The notes: generated by a model from the sequence alone, not told the origin. A DNA stretch of 7,168 bases from Deltaproteobacteria bacterium (GCA_016194725.1 JACQAW010000097.1:1-7168); one strand, 5' to 3'. Positions 1 to 6,682 are shown, counted from the stretch's first letter. Numbers and translations: made by a program.

Positions 1-641
1 GATCTGCGTGCGGCCGCGCTCGCCAGGGCCAATAAGAAGCCCAGCGCCAAAAGAGTCAGGGGCGCCGAGTAGATTCCACCCTCGAACACCATCAGCGCCA
101 ATGCTGCGGCGACCATTGGAATGTTGCGCGGACTCGCAAGTGAACGCAGGAAAAAAAGCACCGCCAGCGGCAGATAGGCGAAAGCCATGAACCACGCATG
201 GCCTTCGCGAAATTGCACCAGGTGCGACTGGCCCAGGGCAAATACCGAGGCAGCCAATATGCTCGAAGGCCTAGTCAGCTTAAAATGGCGCGCCAGTGCG
301 AAGGTACCCAGCATGGCGATAAGCAGATGACCGGCGAATTCCAGCTTTACGGCAATCACCGGGCCCAAGGCGAAATACAGCGGGGTGAAGGGAGACAAGA
401 AACGGTTTTCCGGATGGCCGAATAACGGATTGCCGCCAAACTCGTAGGGGTTCCACGAAGGCCATTCGAAATATCGGCTCACCGTATCGATGGGGACGGC
501 CAGATAAAGAAAATGCTGGTCCCAATCGTCGTGAAAACCCAGGTTATGCAGATTCGTCAGCAGTGGCCAGCAGGCGGCCACGGCAAGGGCGGAAAAAAGC
601 AGCAGTGGCCAAAGAAGTTTACGAGATGCGGGCAAGGTCAT
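1..641 (-). CDS. Polytopic membrane protein, GT-C-like (YfhO/ArnT-type) glycosyltransferase, 3'-truncated by window edge
   Basis: Only the first 213 residues lie in the window; the frame is open to the left edge. Residues 8-29 form a hydrophobic first membrane segment. A periplasmic-type loop follows with an acidic cluster HDDWDQ (37-42), then WNPYEFGGNP (63-72) and an EN..LSP stretch (79-84). Further hydrophobic segments lie near 85-118, 127-138, 150-168 and 175-210. An acidic motif in the first extracytoplasmic loop, a WNP..GG signature and many helices are typical of GT-C enzymes and YfhO-like proteins, which use polyprenyl-phosphate sugars on the outer face of the inner membrane. The ATG at 641 lies inside the end of the nucleotidyltransferase gene (23-base overlap, different frame) with a weak AAGG only 2 bases upstream, so translation is probably coupled. 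It is last in the visible operon. The GT-C assignment is from motif recall; substrate is unknown. Confidence 0.72.
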   Translation of the reverse strand, partial: MTLPASRKLLWPLLLFSALAVAACWPLLTNLHNLGFHDDWDQHFLYLAVPIDTVSRYFEWPSWNPYEFGGNPLFGHPENRFLSPFTPLYFALGPVIAVKLEFAGHLLIAMLGTFALARHFKLTRPSSILAASVFALGQSHLVQFREGHAWFMAFAYLPLAVLFFLRSLASPRNIPMVAAALALMVFEGGIYSAPLTLLALGFLLALASAAARR

Positions 642-1344
642 GGCCTTTTTGGGCCAGGAACTCGCAAAAGCGCCGGTAGCCCTGAGGTGAGCCCACTTCG
701 AAAAATATTTCAGTCGCAACCACCGCCGCCAGCTGGTTGGCGGTACAGGCCTGGCCCAGAAAAACGGCCAGGTCAAAGGCCTGGGCAATCGCGGGGGAGT
801 GCGCCAGCAGATAAGTTTTCTTGAGCGCCAGCATGCCGTAATCGATGTACTCCATGTCGGCGCCGCGGTTGACCTTGTCATACGTCAAGATCCTGCCGCC
901 CTTGTAAACGATGTTGCTCGAGTCGCCGGCATTCTTGTTGCGGTAAATCGACATGGTCGCGCCCAAGCCCAGGGCCAGGTGGGTTTTGAAAAAACCGGCG
1001 ACGTCAAATGGCAGAAACGAGTCGCCATACGTGACCAGGAAATCGTCTGCAAGCACATCGGCCACATTCCTGAGGGCGCCGCCCGTGCCGAGGTTTTGTT
1101 TGCCATCGAAGCGGAATTCAAGCCGGGGAAATTTGGATTTATCGACCTTTTCCAGATGTGCGCGAATTTGCTCGCCCCCAAAACCCAGCGCCAGCACGGC
1201 CTGGGTTACACCGCGGCGCCTGAGCCACTGCAGCTGCCATTCCACGAAAGTTTGCGGCCCCACGGGCAGCAGCGCCTTGGGCAGCTCGCCGGCCACCGAC
1301 TTCATGCGCGTGCCCAGGCCGCCCGCCAGAATCACACACTGCAT
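619..1344 (-). CDS. Sugar-1-phosphate nucleotidyltransferase, HddC-like (heptose-1-phosphate guanylyltransferase candidate)
   Basis: A 241-residue GT-A-fold nucleotidyltransferase that joins an NTP to a sugar 1-phosphate, releasing pyrophosphate, in the cytoplasm. Visible motifs are LAGGLGTRM (6-14, nucleotide-binding loop), LPK with Lys23, GTGGA (86-90), YGDSF with metal-binding Asp108, and EVGSPQGY (216-223) with a second acidic residue, Glu216. The length fits the short single-domain group that includes HddC and MurNAc-1-P uridylyltransferases; there is no C-terminal left-handed beta-helix. The start at 1344 is chosen over an in-frame start at 1479 because the glycine loop must sit at the N-terminus and an AAAGG lies 6 bases upstream. 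It overlaps the preceding oxidoreductase gene by 13 bases. The neighbouring HddA-like kinase and GmhA-like isomerase suggest D-glycero-D-manno-heptose 1-phosphate as substrate and GTP as donor, but base specificity cannot be read from the sequence. Confidence 0.85.
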   Translation of the reverse strand: MQCVILAGGLGTRMKSVAGELPKALLPVGPQTFVEWQLQWLRRRGVTQAVLALGFGGEQIRAHLEKVDKSKFPRLEFRFDGKQNLGTGGALRNVADVLADDFLVTYGDSFLPFDVAGFFKTHLALGLGATMSIYRNKNAGDSSNIVYKGGRILTYDKVNRGADMEYIDYGMLALKKTYLLAHSPAIAQAFDLAVFLGQACTANQLAAVVATEIFFEVGSPQGYRRFCEFLAQKGHDLARIS

Positions 1345-2321
1345 GGCAGGCCTTTGAACCCATTGACCACGTAAGCCTCGCGAACTCGCTCCAGGCAGTA
1401 ACGCGCGGAACTCAGATCGCCCAGCAGCGGCGACTTTTTCGAAATGTGGTCGACCAGGTTTTGAAGATCGAGCTGCCACGAGCGGTCAGCGGCGTCGAAG
1501 TCAAAAACCTCGGCTTCGGGCGGACCCAGCTGGGGGAGCATTTTGTAGTACGTGAGCCGCTCTTTGCCATACGAGCCGCCCAGGCCGCTGATGTGCGCCT
1601 TGCCTGCGCGGCCGTAGAGCTCGAGCGAAAATGTGTTTTTCCATTCCGAGCAGCTCACATGAAACGTAGCCCAGGTTTTTTCTCCGGCCAGGGTCAGCAC
1701 CGCGTTGTCGTCCACCTGAGTGTCCCAGTACGAAGTCGTAACAAAGGACGACTGCAGCGGCAGCGGCCCGAAGAAGGAGTGGGTCAGATCAAGCAGGTGC
1801 ACCCCCTGGTCGAGCAGCTCGCCGCCACCGCTGAGCTGGGCATTCATGCGCCATTCTTTCTCCATGCCCAGCCTGCCGCCGTGGCCGTAGCGGGCGCGCA
1901 GAAACATGAGTGGCCCCAGCTTGCCCGCGTCGACCAGCTCGCGCATCTTGAGTACGGCCGGGTGAAAACGATGATTGAAGCCCACCTTCACCGCGCGTTT
2001 TGCGAGTGCCGCGGCCTTCACCAGCTCATCAAGCTGGTCCACCGACATAGCCGCGGGCTTTTCCAGAAGCAGGTGTTTGCCGGCCCTCAGGCATTTCTGC
2101 GCCAGGGGCGCCAGCTGGTGGTTGGTCACGGCTACGATTGCAATTTCTGCGTCGGTGGCCAGCAGCGCGTCTTCGGAATCGAAAACTTTGGCTTTGAGGT
2201 CTTTTGCCAAAGAGTCAGCGCGCGCGTGGTCGGGGTCATGAAGTCCCAGCAGCTCGTGGTCCCCCAGCTGCACACCGCGTTTTTTTCCAATCAGGCCCGC
2301 GCCAAAAAGTGCGATTTTCAT
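1332..2321 (-). CDS. Gfo/Idh/MocA-family NAD(P)-dependent sugar oxidoreductase
   Basis: A 329-residue cytoplasmic dehydrogenase of the usual family length. The N-terminal Rossmann domain starts at once with the GAGLIG loop (7-12). The acidic residue after the second strand, around HDPDH (28-32), suggests NAD preference. The family signature EKP is at 87-89, with Lys88 the catalytic lysine position. In the C-terminal domain GGGELLDQGVHLLDL (165-179) carries the Asp171/His175 pair typical of the active site. Family members oxidise or reduce hydroxyls on sugars or nucleotide sugars, often at C3. The start codon shares an ATGA overlap with the SDR stop, and GAGG lies 7 bases upstream of the ATG, inside the SDR gene. 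The end overlaps the nucleotidyltransferase. Context places it in tailoring of a surface sugar, perhaps as partner of the adjacent SDR; the exact substrate is not deducible. Confidence 0.88.
   Translation of the reverse strand: MKIALFGAGLIGKKRGVQLGDHELLGLHDPDHARADSLAKDLKAKVFDSEDALLATDAEIAIVAVTNHQLAPLAQKCLRAGKHLLLEKPAAMSVDQLDELVKAAALAKRAVKVGFNHRFHPAVLKMRELVDAGKLGPLMFLRARYGHGGRLGMEKEWRMNAQLSGGGELLDQGVHLLDLTHSFFGPLPLQSSFVTTSYWDTQVDDNAVLTLAGEKTWATFHVSCSEWKNTFSLELYGRAGKAHISGLGGSYGKERLTYYKMLPQLGPPEAEVFDFDAADRSWQLDLQNLVDHISKKSPLLGDLSSARYCLERVREAYVVNGFKGLPCSV
1351..1355 (-). promoter_or_regulatory. Ribosome binding site of the nucleotidyltransferase gene
   Basis: On the minus strand AAAGG lies 6 bases before the ATG at 1344, inside the end of the oxidoreductase gene. 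It supports the short 241-residue start over the longer in-frame extension, which would add 45 residues that resemble no family member and overlap the upstream gene by about 150 bases. Confidence 0.55.
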
Positions 2322-3172
2322 TTTACCGCCTCATCGGGGGGGATGTGGCGACGCAGCTTGTAATAGTCGGAGCTTTCGAGAATGGTTTTGTTCTCGTGCA
2401 GGTGGGCCCAGTCGTCCCAAACCGCCGCGATCAGGCGGCCGCTAACCGGCGCCGAAACCTCGCTCATCAGATAGCTCACCAGACTTGCGGCCTTGTCAAC
2501 CGGCACGCCGGGCCCCCGCGTTTGCTTGAGCGCGCTTTCGTAAAGCGCTTTGCCGCTTTTCTCGGGACCGGCTTGCACGATGGTTTGAGTCAGTGCCGTG
2601 TTCACCGCGCCCGGCGCGATACTGTTTACGGAAATGCCGAATGGGCGCAGCTCTTCGGCCATGGTTTCGCCAAAGCGCACCACGGCTGATTTGGACGCGC
2701 AGTAGGCCGTCATGTTTTCTATGGCGCGCGTGGCGCCGCCGCCCGAAAGCAGCACGATGCGGCCCGGTGTTTTTCTGCGCACCAGCTCGCGCGCAAAACT
2801 TTGCACCGCGATCGCCGTGCCGTACAGGTTCACCTCAGTGGCCGATTTCCATTCTTCCCACTGCGTGTCCAGAAACGGCCCAATGGCCCCGTGAATGCCG
2901 GCAGCAGTTACCAGTCCCCAGGGGTCGTTAGCAGACGATGTTTCTTTGGCAATCCATTGCTCGACCTGACCGGGCTGGCTGACGTCGATCTGGGCAGTGC
3001 GAATTTGATTTTGGGAAAGTGCCGCTGTTTCCTCCAGCTCGGAGCGCGTGCGCGCGCAGCCGCTGACGAGGTAACCTTCCTGCACCAGCGCCAGCGCAAT
3101 GGCACGGCCAATTCCGCGTCCGGCTCCGGTGACCAGTACTCGTTTTTTCGATTTTGCCGATTCGCCCTTCAT
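2318..3172 (-). CDS. Classical short-chain dehydrogenase/reductase (SDR), surface-sugar locus type
   Basis: A 284-residue single-domain Rossmann oxidoreductase. The cofactor loop TGAGRGIG is at 15-22, and Asp63 in IDVS is the adenine-contacting position. Asn115 is in VNLYG. The catalytic set is Ser143 (LLSGGG), Tyr157 and Lys161 (YCASK), followed by SIAPGAVNT (184-192). The usual NNAG segment reads TAAG (89-92), a tolerated but less common variant. The protein is longer than the roughly 250-residue norm because of a C-terminal tail with VWDDW (251-255) and SDYYKLRR (268-275). I recall a similar tail in SDRs encoded beside Gfo/Idh and nucleotidyltransferase genes in polysaccharide clusters. 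Both ends form ATGA stop-start overlaps, with the kinase upstream and the oxidoreductase downstream. A ketone/alcohol conversion on the pathway sugar is likely; substrate and direction are unknown. Confidence 0.87.
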   Translation of the reverse strand: MKGESAKSKKRVLVTGAGRGIGRAIALALVQEGYLVSGCARTRSELEETAALSQNQIRTAQIDVSQPGQVEQWIAKETSSANDPWGLVTAAGIHGAIGPFLDTQWEEWKSATEVNLYGTAIAVQSFARELVRRKTPGRIVLLSGGGATRAIENMTAYCASKSAVVRFGETMAEELRPFGISVNSIAPGAVNTALTQTIVQAGPEKSGKALYESALKQTRGPGVPVDKAASLVSYLMSEVSAPVSGRLIAAVWDDWAHLHENKTILESSDYYKLRRHIPPDEAVK

Positions 3173-4146
3173 ACCGTAACGGCCTTTACGCCTTCGAAGT
3201 CAAATTTGAAGCGCACCTCGTCCAGGCCTTCTTTAGCCATGGCCGCGCGCAGGGCTTCGTGCTGTTTGGTGTAGAACATCAAAAATCCGCCGCCGCCCGC
3301 GCCAATCAGCTTGCCGCCCAGCGCCCCGTTGTCCTTGGCGGCCTGATATGCCTGGTCGATGGCCGACTTGCTCATGCCCGCGGTGCGCTGGCGCTTGTTT
3401 TCCCAATGTACGTCCATCAGGCGGGCGAACTCGCTCATATTGCCTTCTTCGAGCGCCTTAAACGAAGCGGTGCCCAGCTCTTTGGTGAAGTGCAGGTTGG
3501 CCAGCATGGCCTTGTCCATCGACTCCGACTTCTGCTTCTGCTCGGACAGCACGGTGCCGGCGCTGCGGCTAAAGCCCGTGAAAAAGAGTAACAGATCGTA
3601 TTCCAGATTCAGCAGCGCTTCTGACGACAGCTTGACGGGCGCTACCTCGACCGAATCGTCTTTATGAAAGATGAAGCGGGTGATGCCGCCAAAGGCCGCG
3701 GCGTACTGATCCTGTTTTCCGACAGGCTGGCTAAGCGCATTGATTTCGATGTCGCACGCTTCCTGCGCCAGCTGCTCGGTCAGCACGGGCTGGCGCTGGT
3801 AAAATGAAATGGCTTTGAGCAGCGCCACGCTGAAGGCTCCGGACGACCCCAGGCCCGTGCCGTCAGGGATGTCGGCCAGGCTGATGATTTCGAGCTGCGG
3901 CTCGACTTGGTGGCGCGTGAGGATTTCGCGAATGATGGGGTGTTTGACGTCTTTGGCCGTGGCCACGCGTTCGTACTGGGAATATTTGATGATGAATTCC
4001 TTCGAAAACGTGCGGTGAATCGCGATGTAGATGTATTTGTCGATCGCGGCCGAAACCAGCTCGCCGCCGAACTTGCGGTAATAGCTGGGCAGGTCGGTGC
4101 CACCGCCGCCAAAGGTGAGCCGCAAAGGTGCTCGGGTGATTATCAT
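3169..4146 (-). CDS. GHMP-family sugar kinase, HddA-like (D-glycero-alpha-D-manno-heptose 7-phosphate kinase candidate)
   Basis: A 325-residue GHMP kinase. It opens with the substrate-site stretch IITRAPLRLTFGGGGTD (2-18). The ATP loop is DGTGLGSSGA (95-104), the catalytic Asp lies in GKQDQYAAAFGG (Asp146), and the C-terminal glycine motif is KLIGAGGGGF (279-288). The N-terminal GGGGTD and the length match the HddA/fucokinase-like subgroup. HddA phosphorylates C1 of heptose 7-phosphate to give the 1,7-bisphosphate on the GDP-heptose route. The ATG at 4146 is preferred because family members begin directly at this first strand. A TTG at 4155 adds only three residues and is actually better spaced from a GGAG (8 bases), so it remains possible. 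The gene follows the epimerase after 13 bases and overlaps the SDR by ATGA. Heptose specificity is inferred from the family and from the GmhA-like and HddC-like neighbours. Confidence 0.86.
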   Translation of the reverse strand: MIITRAPLRLTFGGGGTDLPSYYRKFGGELVSAAIDKYIYIAIHRTFSKEFIIKYSQYERVATAKDVKHPIIREILTRHQVEPQLEIISLADIPDGTGLGSSGAFSVALLKAISFYQRQPVLTEQLAQEACDIEINALSQPVGKQDQYAAAFGGITRFIFHKDDSVEVAPVKLSSEALLNLEYDLLLFFTGFSRSAGTVLSEQKQKSESMDKAMLANLHFTKELGTASFKALEEGNMSEFARLMDVHWENKRQRTAGMSKSAIDQAYQAAKDNGALGGKLIGAGGGGFLMFYTKQHEALRAAMAKEGLDEVRFKFDFEGVKAVTV

Positions 4147-4159
4147 GTTATTCAATGCC

Positions 4160-5119
4160 TCATCTCCGTTTCAATAGCCAGTCGTTGCCGAGCAGGTAGC
4201 GAATGGTGAGTTCGACGCTCTCGGAAATGGTCTTCCGGGCTTTCCAGCCGGTTGCCTTGAGGCGCGCGCAGTCCAAAAAGATAAAAGGGCTGTCGCCGGT
4301 CCAGCCCCGCTTGCCGCCCGTGTACTGGCGCTTGGGGTGCATGCCCATGACCTTGCAGATGATGTCGAGCGACTGATCCACGGTGATGTACTCGTCGGGG
4401 CCCAGGTTAAAAAGATTCACCTTCTCATTACAACTGCCCAAGACATGCCATATCGCGGCCACGCAGTCGCTCACATGCAGATACGCTTTGGTTTGCTTGC
4501 CGTCCCCGAGCACCTCGATGTTTGCGGAATTTGCATGCAACTTATTGGCGAAGTCAAACACATGGCCATGCGAGTAGCGATCGCCCAATATCGACACGAA
4601 ACGAAAAATGTACCCCTTCATGCCATAGCCCTCGGCGTAGGCGGCAATCAGCCCCTCGGCTGCCAGCTTGGCTGCGGCGTACAGGCTGGTTTGCACGGGA
4701 AAAGGGCAGGTTTCGGGCGTGGGAAAAATTACGGGCTCGCCATACACCGAGCCTGTGCTGGCAAACGCGAATTTTTTCACCCCGGCCAGGCGCGCGCTTT
4801 CGAGCACGTTGAAAGTCACGACCGTTCCCTGATCCAGGTCTTTACGCGGGTGCTGCAGGCCAAAGCGCACGTCGGCATTGGCGGCCAGATGTACGACGGT
4901 TTCGGGAGTGAAGGCTGCAAGCGTTTCGCGCGTGCGCTCGAAGTCGAGCAGGTCCACTTCATGAAATTCGAATTTCTTGTGGGCCGTGGCCTGCGCCAGG
5001 AACTCACGGTGGCCGGTGCTGAAGTTGTCCACCCCTGCGACCTGCGCGCCCTGGGTCAGAAGATAGTCGCAAAGATTGCTGCCAATGAAACCCGCGGCTC
5101 CGGTGACGAGTATTTTCAT
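4160..5119 (-). CDS. NAD-dependent epimerase/dehydratase, extended SDR (nucleotide-sugar epimerase)
   Basis: A 319-residue cytoplasmic extended SDR of GalE/WbpP-like length. Visible are the NAD loop GAAGFIG (7-13), Asp31-Asn32 at the end of strand 2 (NAD rather than NADP), HLAANADV (77-84), STGSVYGE (121-128) with the active-site Ser/Thr, and the catalytic pair Tyr147/Lys151 in YAAAK. The nucleotide-sugar part holds FRFVSILGDR (172-181) and LGDGKQTKAYLHVSD (204-218), where the common QTRDF reads QTKAY. The start at 5119 is fixed by the glycine loop and by an ATGA overlap with the GT2 stop; an in-frame start at 5266 would extend into the GT2 gene. A GGAG lies 11 bases upstream. Family members epimerise UDP- or GDP-sugars, mostly at C4. 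In this operon a GDP-heptose epimerase is one option and a GalE-like hexose epimerase another; dehydratase activity is less likely without the usual TDE motif. Confidence 0.87.
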   Translation of the reverse strand: MKILVTGAAGFIGSNLCDYLLTQGAQVAGVDNFSTGHREFLAQATAHKKFEFHEVDLLDFERTRETLAAFTPETVVHLAANADVRFGLQHPRKDLDQGTVVTFNVLESARLAGVKKFAFASTGSVYGEPVIFPTPETCPFPVQTSLYAAAKLAAEGLIAAYAEGYGMKGYIFRFVSILGDRYSHGHVFDFANKLHANSANIEVLGDGKQTKAYLHVSDCVAAIWHVLGSCNEKVNLFNLGPDEYITVDQSLDIICKVMGMHPKRQYTGGKRGWTGDSPFIFLDCARLKATGWKARKTISESVELTIRYLLGNDWLLKRR

Positions 5120-5904
5120 GAGTGAATTTTCTCCGCTGCGAGCTTCAGCTTTCTGGCCTGCGTTTCTGAAAAAAGTTTGTAGTGCAGCACGATGGCGCCG
5201 ATCGATTTCAGCTCGCCCCACAAGATGCGCCTCAGCGAACGCTTGCTTTCGCGCACATCGCTCCAAACCACGCCCAGCTCGGTTACGCGCAACATTAAGA
5301 CATTGGCGCGAATCAGGATCTCGATATCAGTCAGCCCGTCACCCGCGACCAGGTCCTGGTACAGCACTTTGGCCAGGGCATTCTTGAAAAACTTGAAGCC
5401 GCACTGGGTGTCGCGATACTTCGTGCCGCCGCTGAAGATGAACGAGTTCACCGCGCGGCTCAGCGCATCGCCCAGCACGTCTTTGATCGCCGATTGCTCG
5501 CGCGTCACCCGCGAGTCGGCGTGCCTGCGCGAGCCAATGAAAACGTCGGTCTGGTCGTTGCTGATCTTGTCAAAGGCCGTCAGAATATAAGAGGGCGGGG
5601 TGGAAAGGTCGGCGTCCAAAAATCCCACTACCAGTCCCCGCGCGCGTTCAAAACCGCGGGCCAGCGACCGGCCCTTGCCCAGGGGCGGCGAGTTGCGCAG
5701 CACCTCGATGGCGCGAAAGCCCATGCCCGATTTGGACTTCTGCACGACTTCGACGAGCTGGTCAGTGCCATCGTCGACTACCAGCACCTCGGTTTTTGCT
5801 GACAGCACAGGGCCCAGCGCTGCGGCTATTTTCCGCAGCGTTTCTTCGATGATGTCGCCTTCGTTATAGGTGGGGATCAGGATCGACAATTCCAGCGAAC
5901 CCAT
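5116..5904 (-). CDS. GT2 glycosyltransferase, ALG5/DPM1-like (polyprenyl-phosphate sugar synthase candidate)
   Basis: A 262-residue GT-A-fold transferase. It opens with the nucleotide-binding strand ILIPTYNEGD (8-17), then VVDDGT (42-47), GKGRSLARGF (76-85), the metal-binding DADLSTP (97-103), GSRR (124-127) and RDTQCGFKFF (164-173). The RDTQCGFK stretch with the DADLST motif is characteristic of dolichyl-/undecaprenyl-phosphate glucosyltransferases (ALG5 type). It lacks the N-terminal anchor of eukaryotic ALG5 and any C-terminal membrane helices, so it is probably peripheral on the inner leaflet. It would move a sugar from a nucleotide donor to a polyprenyl phosphate. The start is certain: an in-frame stop lies three codons upstream with no other start between. 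No Shine-Dalgarno is visible. It is first in the leftward operon and overlaps the epimerase by ATGA. The GT-C-like protein at the other end is a plausible user of its product. Confidence 0.87.
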   Translation of the reverse strand: MGSLELSILIPTYNEGDIIEETLRKIAAALGPVLSAKTEVLVVDDGTDQLVEVVQKSKSGMGFRAIEVLRNSPPLGKGRSLARGFERARGLVVGFLDADLSTPPSYILTAFDKISNDQTDVFIGSRRHADSRVTREQSAIKDVLGDALSRAVNSFIFSGGTKYRDTQCGFKFFKNALAKVLYQDLVAGDGLTDIEILIRANVLMLRVTELGVVWSDVRESKRSLRRILWGELKSIGAIVLHYKLFSETQARKLKLAAEKIHS

Positions 5905-5974
5905 CGCTTGAAATTAGCACGAGATGATCCGAAAAACATGTGAAGTTTCCCCATGAATATGCTTAGATGGCCGC
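5905..5974. promoter_or_regulatory. Divergent intergenic region with presumed back-to-back promoters
   Basis: These 70 bases separate the leftward operon from the rightward transaldolase and must carry, or lie downstream of, both promoters. On the minus strand TAATTT (5911-5916) preceded by TGC resembles an extended -10 element, but it would place transcription start at about the ATG at 5904. On the plus strand TATGCT (5958-5963) would start transcription about 5 bases before the ATG at 5975. No convincing -35 boxes and no Shine-Dalgarno sequences are seen for either gene. No strong inverted repeat for an operator or terminator is visible. Element calls are by eye and weak; the existence of a divergent control region rests on gene orientation. 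Confidence 0.4.
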
Positions 5975-6682
5975 ATGAGGCCGATATCGATCGCGGTTTA
6001 TGCTGATGGGGCTGTCGCCGGAGATATGATCAGGCAGTATCGCAGTGGCGTGCCGCGTGGTTTTACGACGAATCCAACGCTCATGGCCAAGGCCGGCATC
6101 CGCGACTATCCCGCTTTCGCGAAAACGATCCTGGCTGAAATCAAAGACCTGCCGATTTCCTTCGAGGTGTTCGCCGACGAATTTTCCGAAATGGAGCGCC
6201 AGGCAAAGCTCATTGGCTCGTGGGGCGATAACGTTTACATCAAGATTCCCATTACCAATACTCAGGGCCAGTCGGCGCTGCCGCTGGTGCGACGGCTTTT
6301 TGACCAGGGCCTGAAGCTCAACGTCACGGCCATTCTGACCAACGCGCAGATCGACGGGCTTCGTGAGCTGCTCAAGCCCGCTGACGACGTCATTGTTTCC
6401 ATTTTTGCCGGACGAATCGCCGATACCGGTCTGGACCCCGTGCCCATTATGCGGCGGGCTGTTGAGCGGTATCGGGCGTTTCCCAAGGCGAAGATTCTGT
6501 GGGCCAGTCCACGCGAGGTGCTGAATATTTATCAGGCCGAGGAGTGCGGCTGCCATATCATCACCTGTACCGACGAGCTGCTCAAAAAGCTCGCGTTGCG
6601 GGGCAAAGACCTGGGCGAGTATTCATTGGATACAGTGAAAATGTTTTTTCAGGATGCCACCAAAGCGGGCTTCAAACTTTAA
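5975..6682 (+). CDS. Small transaldolase-family protein (TalC/FSA-like size), heptose-locus type
   Basis: A 235-residue class I aldolase-fold TIM barrel, cytoplasmic. Visible active-site elements are Asp11 (YADGA), FTTNPTLM (30-37), SFEVFADE (62-69), the Schiff-base lysine Lys90 in YIKIPITNT (88-96), LNVTAI (115-120), SIFAGRIADTG (142-152) and WASPRE (176-181). The position equivalent to E. coli TalB Phe178 / FSA Tyr131 appears to be Phe144, favouring dihydroxyacetone transfer (transaldolase) over fructose-6-phosphate aldolase. Transaldolases interconvert sedoheptulose 7-phosphate plus glyceraldehyde 3-phosphate with erythrose 4-phosphate plus fructose 6-phosphate. The next gene encodes a GmhA-like isomerase, so here it may supply sedoheptulose 7-phosphate; that is inference. 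The ATG at 5975 is the first usable start after an in-frame stop at 5954, and no Shine-Dalgarno precedes it. It lies 7 bases from the next gene, hence co-transcribed. Confidence 0.88.
   Translation: MRPISIAVYADGAVAGDMIRQYRSGVPRGFTTNPTLMAKAGIRDYPAFAKTILAEIKDLPISFEVFADEFSEMERQAKLIGSWGDNVYIKIPITNTQGQSALPLVRRLFDQGLKLNVTAILTNAQIDGLRELLKPADDVIVSIFAGRIADTGLDPVPIMRRAVERYRAFPKAKILWASPREVLNIYQAEECGCHIITCTDELLKKLALRGKDLGEYSLDTVKMFFQDATKAGFKL

Noticed and set aside
280..525. Minus-strand open frame of about 81 codons near the left edge
   Set aside because: Out of frame with the membrane protein that runs through the whole region with coherent hydrophobic segments; a frameshift product, not a gene.
799..1374. 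Plus-strand open frame opposite the nucleotidyltransferase gene
   Set aside because: Antisense to a well-supported gene and no family resemblance.
1345..1479. N-terminal extension of the nucleotidyltransferase to an upstream start
   Set aside because: The 45 added residues overlap the oxidoreductase gene, look like out-of-frame coding sequence, and displace the nucleotide-binding loop from the N-terminus.
1446..2363. Long plus-strand open frame (about 305 codons) opposite the oxidoreductase gene
   Set aside because: Antisense to a gene with a complete set of family motifs; its translation shows no recognisable domain and the frame is open because of codon bias in GC-rich DNA.
3196..3215. 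Small AT-rich palindrome (TCAAATTTGA) near the end of the kinase gene
   Set aside because: Lies within coding sequence, short, and has no T-run; not a credible terminator or operator.
4337..5125. Plus-strand open frame (about 262 codons) opposite the epimerase gene
   Set aside because: Exact antisense shadow of a clear extended SDR; rich in His, Gly and Ala with no motif.
5120..5266. N-terminal extension of the epimerase to an upstream start
   Set aside because: It would overlap the GT2 gene by about 150 bases and put 49 unrelated residues before the Rossmann strand; the ATGA junction start is far better.
5963..6556. Minus-strand open frame opposite the transaldolase
   Set aside because: Shadow of a gene with an intact transaldolase active site; no domain is visible in its translation.
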